A stretch of 64,000 nucleotides of DNA, taken from positions 2,812,501-2,876,500 of the forward strand of contig JAGUCH010000007.1 in the NCBI GenBank assembly GCA_019096065.1, given 5' to 3'. Of this stretch, positions 58,101-64,000 are shown in pieces. This stretch comes from Paracyclopina nana (lineage: Eukaryota; Arthropoda; Copepoda; Cyclopoida; Cyclopettidae). Under the pieces are notes generated by a model. The model was not told the origin of the DNA. It saw nothing but the letters and a program-made list of their open reading frames with translations, and did not search any database. Positions within the stretch are counted from its first letter, which is position 1, and each line of letters opens with the position of its first letter. The position numbers were made by a program, and so were the translations under genes.

Positions 58101-61100
58101 TCTTCCCGAGGTCGTGGTGTGAGCCTCGGACTTTTGGACGCGGCCTCGGCCTGAGGAAGGCGTGGAGGGCTGCACCGTCGTTCCGGGCACGTGGTGCAAA
58201 TTGCACTCTTGGTTCGGATCATTGCAGCCTGGACAGTCGAGCGATTTGCCACTGAGGGCAGCAGCACGAGCACAACGCTGCTTCTCCATCAATTGCGTCA
58301 CGATGGATTCAACAGTTTCCGCGGTCTGAAATCATAGCACACACCTCGTTTTCTCGAAGGCCGACCTTTCTTTTGCCAAGAAAAGCGGGCTGGCTGCATG
58401 TGACCAAGCTCGGCCAAATGCGATGCTCAGACTATGAACACCGCAGTAGCCTGCATGCTTGTCCACAGGCGGTGAGCCCAGTTTTACTATTGGAGCCAAT
58501 TTTTAAGATTACTAGTTGAAAAGTTACATACTTTTGTTCGATTCTTGCCAAACCAGGCCTAATGATAAAAATCAAAGAAAAAGGGTTCAATTCCCATAGG
58601 GGTATTTTTTTGGTGGCTAGCTATATGATCAGTTTTTGCCAATGTTCAAATTCACTCACCGACACCTCCAATTCGTTGTTGAGATCAGGCTCTTCCTCGC
58701 TGAAGACTAGAAAACGAAAAAAATGCATTTTATGCTCGTCCAAGCTACTACAACTAGGAAGAATGAAGTTGGTCATAAAAAGTTGGGGTAGAAGCAGCTT
58801 TTTATCAGCTAGCCGAGGCTGGGTATTTTACTTAGTTCGTCAGCAAAATAATCGCGCCAGATCTTTATTTATTGTTTCACGGATTCAAAAAGTATCAAAT
58901 CGATCTTCAGTAAGCTCGTAGTAAATAATTTCTGGCGTTATTTTGAATAAGCACTCATGCGCCACCTAGTGGCGAATCGAGCTACAAATTGCGCTCAAGC
59001 CTGAATTCCTCGCCAAATTGCGAGCCAGATTTTTGCTGCCACCACACAATTGTGGACATCATCTCAAGAGGTCTACATTTACATTTTGTGCAAAGACAAA
59101 AAGGAAGTTTCTGACGAATTCCCAAGGGCAAAAGGCAAAGTATGATAAATGTTCCCCGCCAACCCTGGGGAGGAATTCATTCAATTAAACATGCTTACAC
59201 ATGGGTTTCAACTGCGAAATCAGCTCCTCTTTGGTCCATTCCTTCTTGTCGCCAAACAAAGTGACTGAGCTCGCGATCACCAACTTGTTGTCATCTGGGT
59301 ATGGAACGTTCAAGTAGTGCACCAGCACAATATCTGGATTCTGAAAAAGGGACATTTTTCGTTGGCAAATGGGTTGGACAAGTTCGAGGGTTGTTTACCT
59401 GGAGCAGCCAGTAGCATCTTCTGTGGAAAGTTGGCAAAATGGCTGAGTGAACGTAGCACCCATAAATGCACTGTGGAAGAAAAACAATCAATAATTCTGC
59501 TGCCCCAAAGTGAATTTTTTGCCTGTCCTCCCCCACTGAAAAAAACTAGCAGAAAATCTTGGTTGGGTAGGTCCATTTGTCTTTGAACAGCTCCTCGCCA
59601 CAAAGGGAAGCCCAAAGTAAGCAAAAACCCAAGGATAGCATATGCCCCACCGTGCACCCCTTTTTACGTCGAAGCTAGCAGGATTTCATTGTTGAAAATT
59701 CGGCCTGAAAGCGAGGCACAATGAGGTATAATATGGGAAAAAGAGGGCAACTTTTCGCTGCTGTCAAAATGGCATCTGTGAAAAATTGCCCCGAAAGCTA
59801 GCATGGCAGCAGTGGTAAAGATGGCCGCCGCCCCTCGGTTATATTACATGGAAGTAGAAGGTGGAAGACAATCGCATCTTTCAAAAAATACTGCCTCCTG
59901 TTCCACCTCATATTCCGTGGCTTTCTCATGTCAGAAAGACAATAACTCCACCAAAACTTCGCCTAGCTTCCTGAGAATCCATTTGTGTCAGCTCCACTAT
60001 ATTGCCAAACACAAAGAGCAGTTTACCAAATGGCTGCGTGTGTAAGCTAAGCTGGCTTTTGAATTCAAATAAGCATTTACTACATATACTATAGTAGCAG
60101 TTGGCCGTGCATAATAATTGCTAATTCAATACACGAGACATGGGTTTGACAGACACCTTTCATCCAGCTGTTTGCATTACAGCATACTACTAATTAGCCA
60201 TTAAAAATGATCGTCATTTACCTCCATGCCTTGGACTTTTAGCTTCATGTGATCCTCTCGCGTGGTTTTGCCGTCCTTGCGCTTCTTCCAGCAATATCCG
60301 TCTCGTCTGTATCGTACTTTTTTCCGCGAGTACAAGAGCATCGAACCACTTTTGGGTCTAGAATGATTAAATGACCTCATTATGGTTTAACGACTGGTTT
60401 TTAGACACCAATTCTCGACGGCCACAATAGCCATATACACGTCTATAACGGGAGGATGCTCGAACACGAGCAGGCAATTTATTGCTCCCCACCAACCGCG
60501 CGCAAGCGCCAGCCAGCTCAGTGGGCAAAAACAGTAACAGCCCCAGTGCAAATTAGCCATGGACGCTTGAGCTCGTTTAATTGGCAAAAAATCAAATTGA
60601 GCTCCTAATGAGAGTGTTTGCTTTTAAGCATCAAAAACAGTTTTATACTGTTTCTGCCGTTTCAGCCCACCCCAACAGAGCGGCCCTCTACTAAAGCAGC
60701 GCCACCTGGCCACCGGAATTGAAATTAAACTAGTGAAGGAAATTGAAATCTGCTTTGCTAAAATGCGTCTGGTGGGGAGGAGGCTTTGTGCCAACTCCCA
60801 CCACAACTATACTACTACTCCTTTGCTTTGGCGGTGCTGCTGCCACGATGGAAATTATCGGAAGTAGCCGCGGTAGTAGTATTTTTCTGGTGATGGATTG
60901 CTTTCAAACACACACACGTGCGCTCCAAGAATAGATGAGGAGGATGTGCAAAAAGCGCTTATGGCTGATGCTAAATTCGATTACTTTTATGGGGCCATAT
61001 GAAATTCACAACAAAATAGTACGAGAATAGGTTCGGCCATTTTCGTGAAGGCGAACGTCCGGGCAAATGTCAGACGTGGCCCCAATACAATGAAGATTTG

Positions 61101-61217
61101 TGGACGTGTTTCGTTGAAAATCAGAAGAATGCAGCCCTTTCCCACGTACCTGATCTTAACTTCTTTTGAGAGCCACTCGCCGTGCCGGTCGAAAGCGATA
61201 AGCATTGAAGCAATTTC
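52029..61217 (-). CDS. CAMTA: Calmodulin-binding transcription activator, 5' end outside window
   Basis: Nuclear DNA-binding, calmodulin-responsive transcription factor. Fifteen exons in phase: 61217-61150, 60357-60222, 59470-59399, 59340-59199, 58706-58660, 58325-57849, 57704-57226, 56970-56553, 55982-55847, 55794-55229, 55172-54928, 54875-54621, 54553-53678, 53624-53550 and 52158-52029, 1373 residues. The CG-1 domain starts 'EIASMLIAFDRHGEWLSKEV' and includes 'YRRDGYCWKKRKDGKTTRE' and 'CIYGCYVHSAILPTFHRRCY'. A TIG/IPT domain has 'GGSKVLVIGPWSY', ankyrin repeats lie in 55600-54930 ('SGYTPL', 'KNESCLDIAKAGGHHEIV') and several IQ motifs follow ('AAVLIQNYYRRYKQYLY', 'AATLIQNKYRRYCEHKRF'). The exon encoding the sequence before CG-1 was not found before base 64000. 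Confidence 0.95.
52159..53549. other. CAMTA last intron
   Basis: AT-rich, 1.4 kb. I looked for an extra exon that would switch the terminal frame and did not find one. Confidence 0.4.
58021..58070 (-). repeat. CAMTA: CAG-rich tract encoding poly-Gln in CAMTA
   Basis: Coding-strand CAG/CAA runs in exon 58325-57849 give two Gln blocks separated by His-His. Interrupting CAA and CAC codons are visible. Such tracts vary in length between individuals in other genes. Confidence 0.85.
58961..58972 (-). promoter_or_regulatory. CTCF-like core motif
   Basis: GCCACCTAGTGG, within the palindrome-like CGCCACCTAGTGGCG, matches the CTCF core in reverse (GCCMYCTRSTGG). It is in a CAMTA intron. The motif is short, so chance occurrence is possible. 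Confidence 0.3.
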
Positions 61218-64000
61218 CTGCAAAGAAAGATGTTCATTTGTCTTTGTGCATGGCAAATATTGACTTGGCGCGCGCGCCTCAATTGGTTCCGCAAACAGGG
61301 CTTCTTTTTATTATGCACAGCATCATCAAAATAGAGGCCGCGTGGCCTTTTGAACTTCGTTACAGTAAATGAGCCCACTTGGAGTTGGGAATTAGAATTA
61401 GGGGAGCGCGTTAATGATGTGGATCCATGATCAATAGTATTGGGCTAATCAGGGCCTCTGCACATGCATCTGGTTGGCCGGACATGGGCAAATATGCTGC
61501 TACCTTTCCATCGAAATTGACATACCATATTGCATGCTGATGCAATGCCTTTGTTGTCAGTACACAATGTAATATCAGGACAAATTCGTATTATTTCCTT
61601 CTGCTGTATCCAGCATCACTTGGGCGGGGGAAAAGTTGGACGACTCGGAGATGAACATGCCCAATGACCGTGAAATAAATGAAAAGATAATTTGGGCCAA
61701 ATTGATTTTTCAAGTCGGGAGGTGTTGGCACTGTACTACATAAATTGTTGGGTGTGCAATCTTGGCTCAGCTTTGGAGGGGATTTGAAAAGAAAGCCAGC
61801 AGTGGCAGTAAGTAGTTGCCTCCTCAAAGGAGCCAATTTTTCCTGATTTTTTTCCCTGCCATAAACGAGGTAACGAACCAGAAGCTTTTGATGTAAAAAA
61901 GATTGAGTTCAAAGAGGCAACAATGCAATGCACACGCGGAGGACAGCTTCTGCAAACCCAAAGCCACAAGAACTATCGTGCACCACCCATCCATATTAGT
62001 TGATTCTCGCACATAGTTGATTGAGGCTAGTTAGCCAGTGTTGGTGGTGAAGTGCGAATTATACATTAAGACACAGCTCTGGCGGTGGACAGCTTCTGGC
62101 TACGTGAAGAGCATTGTTAATGCGACATGTAAATTGCCGCATTGCAATTCTCAAGCTCTCTTTCTCTCACTAAAATTATACCCCCAAGAATTACACGCAA
62201 CGGAAGCTTGTCCTCAGCGTGCCAACTGCTGCCTTTTCGTCAGAATCAACTAGACTACCAACAGAAAAGGATTAATTTTATGGCCCGGCCACCATTAGTA
62301 GCAATGTATCGTCTTTTTATGCTGAAATGAGCGCAAACGAGCGTGCAAACTGTCTTATTAGCCCCCTGGAGTGATTTTATGACAAACCACTTTTTCTGTC
62401 TCCCATTATTAATGTACATGGCCCGGCTCATGTGAAAGAGCAATGCTCAGATTTCCATTTGCAACCTTTCCCGCCGAGGTATTTAAAGTTTGCAGAGGAA
62501 AGCTGCTGCTTTACAGGATTTATTGTGCCATCTAAGCATCTTAACAAGAGCTTATTACGTCAAGCTGCTCCTCCTCAGCCATTATTCCCATGCAACTTTC
62601 AGTCTTGTTTTAATGTATTCAAAAAAAGAATTCACGAGACAAACCCCAAGAGGCCAGCGGGTGGCAAATCCAGCTTGTTTTTCTGTGGTGGAGTATAATA
62701 TGGCTTCAATTAGTGAAAATCCTTGAAAAGAGCATTCCCTTTCTCTTGACAACATTGCTGTCATGCAAGGAGGGCCCCTTGTCAACTCATCACGACAGTT
62801 TCACGTGCTAAATGTCATTTGCTGGTAACATGGCCGAATGCTATCGGCCAGGTCCCAATGCCTAGCTTTTTGTCCCCAAATCTTCATATGCCAATCAGCT
62901 GATTGTTGCCACAATAACATTCACGACCCGTGCGCCGAGAAATGTAAACCAAAAATTAAACTGTTTAACAAGGCGGGTCTTTCAGGGTTTTTTCAAGTTC
63001 CTGACTTTTCAATAGAAAGCTGCGAGGATCCCTGAAAGCTTTCACACACCTGACAATCAATTGATAAAGGCAATAAAAAAAATTTTTTTGGCCGGATGTA
63101 AGTTTAAAATCCACCACCTTTTCAAGAAGAGAAGCTTCAAACCATCTGAAGAGCATGAAATTAGATGATTTCTAAATTGGCTTTCTAGTCTAAAAAAAGG
63201 AGAGAGAGAGAGAGGAGGGAGCAGAATGCAAAATAGTAGAAGTGTATTATACCACAAGTTTGACACTGGCTTGCTGTCCGCCCACTTTGTGTTCCACGTC
63301 CCTTAAGGTAATTAAAGGTGGTATTTACCAAGTTGAGAGCACGCGGCTACAACGAGTTTACCAAAATACAACAGCTGTAGAAAAGCTGTTAAAGCCAAGA
63401 AGATGGAAATAACTGGCTCCGTTTTTCACAGAGATAGAAGCTCCACTACTACTACTAGTACCAGAAGTCGGATTTGATTTATGAGCCTCGTGAATAAGTC
63501 ATGAAGGTGTAGAAGAAGAAGATAGTATGGTACAATTTCTTCTCTTCTGGCATATAAATACTACATGTTTATCGAGAAGCAGTCCAGGGCAAATGTATTG
63601 GCCTTTGGGTGATCGTAGCCGGCCATCCCAGAGGTCGTTTGTTCCACTCTACGATGCATAGAGGGTCGAATACCCGATTAAATATTTACCACGCCACCCA
63701 AAATGGTCCACGATATCTTTTGGCCTACTTGTTGCGGAAGATGAAAGCTCCATTTTAAATTGCACCCAGTGTGTGACACGAAAGGACGTCAGGGCAATCA
63801 AAAAAGTAGTCAGAAATGAGTTGTCATGGAATCCACATGCAACATTACTCAAACTTTTTAAGGAGAAGAAAAAATGCCATCATCACCGCCGTTGACAACG
63901 TGTCAACACCTCGAATGCAAATTCGAAGAAGTAGTTTTGCAATTTGGCCAACGCCGCCGCCTACAACAGCCAAAAGTGTCTAATGATCATATTTGCTCGT
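61218..64000. other. Upstream CAMTA intron (to window end)
   Basis: Non-coding as far as I can see. I searched the minus strand for the Arg-Trp-Asn-Thr-Asn-Glu segment that normally precedes CG-1 in this family and did not find it. Confidence 0.45.

Overview
This is a eukaryotic nuclear window. Genes are split by many short GT-AG introns, often 50-90 nt, and there are no operons or Shine-Dalgarno sites. The gene set points to an animal and most likely an arthropod: a RhoGAP19D/ARHGAP21-type PDZ-PH-RhoGAP protein, Imp/IGF2BP, CAMTA, a TRAF4-like protein without a RING finger, an insect-type GST, a calexcitin/SCP-like EF-hand protein and a multi-domain progranulin. A crustacean is possible, but this is inference from gene content only. 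No bacterial, viral or CRISPR features were seen.

Layout. 1-1212 (-): NAD kinase, 3' end outside the window. 1450-2748 (-): small gene of unknown function. 3.5-17.4 kb (-): one large ARHGAP21/23-type gene, with evidence for an internal PDZ-less first exon and an alternative terminal exon. 19.5-21.8 kb (+): progranulin with seven granulin units. 22.5-24.8 kb (-): Imp. 26.8-27.6 kb (+): EF-hand protein. 27.7-28.6 kb (-): GST. 29.6-31.3 kb: AT-rich element with inverted ends. 31.9-41.1 kb (+): AGXT, whose introns host two antisense genes (a TRAF4-like gene and a Ly6/three-finger gene). 42.4-44.6 kb (+): SLC38A11-like amino-acid transporter. 44.8-48.3 kb (+): FTCD. 48.3-49.2 kb (-): short-chain dehydrogenase whose stop codon overlaps the FTCD stop on the opposite strand. 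49.6-50.5 kb (-): divergent forkhead factor. 52-61.2 kb (-), with its 5' end outside the window: CAMTA.

How the genes relate. AGXT, the SLC38 transporter and FTCD lie in a row on the same strand and all handle amino acids or one-carbon units; whether they are co-regulated is inference. Most other neighbours look unrelated. Exon boundaries were set by hand from splice motifs and reading phase. For the RhoGAP, Imp, AGXT, SLC38, FTCD, SDR, forkhead and GST genes, the chosen exons add up to an uninterrupted frame.

No wholly new system was found. The most interesting points are: an AGXT protein with both a mitochondrial-type N-terminus with a second in-frame Met and a C-terminal peroxisomal signal; polyadenylation signals placed directly on stop codons in four genes; convergent genes with overlapping stop codons; isoform-switching exons in the RhoGAP gene; a GC-AG intron; two open frames in the last CAMTA exon; and the inverted-end element.
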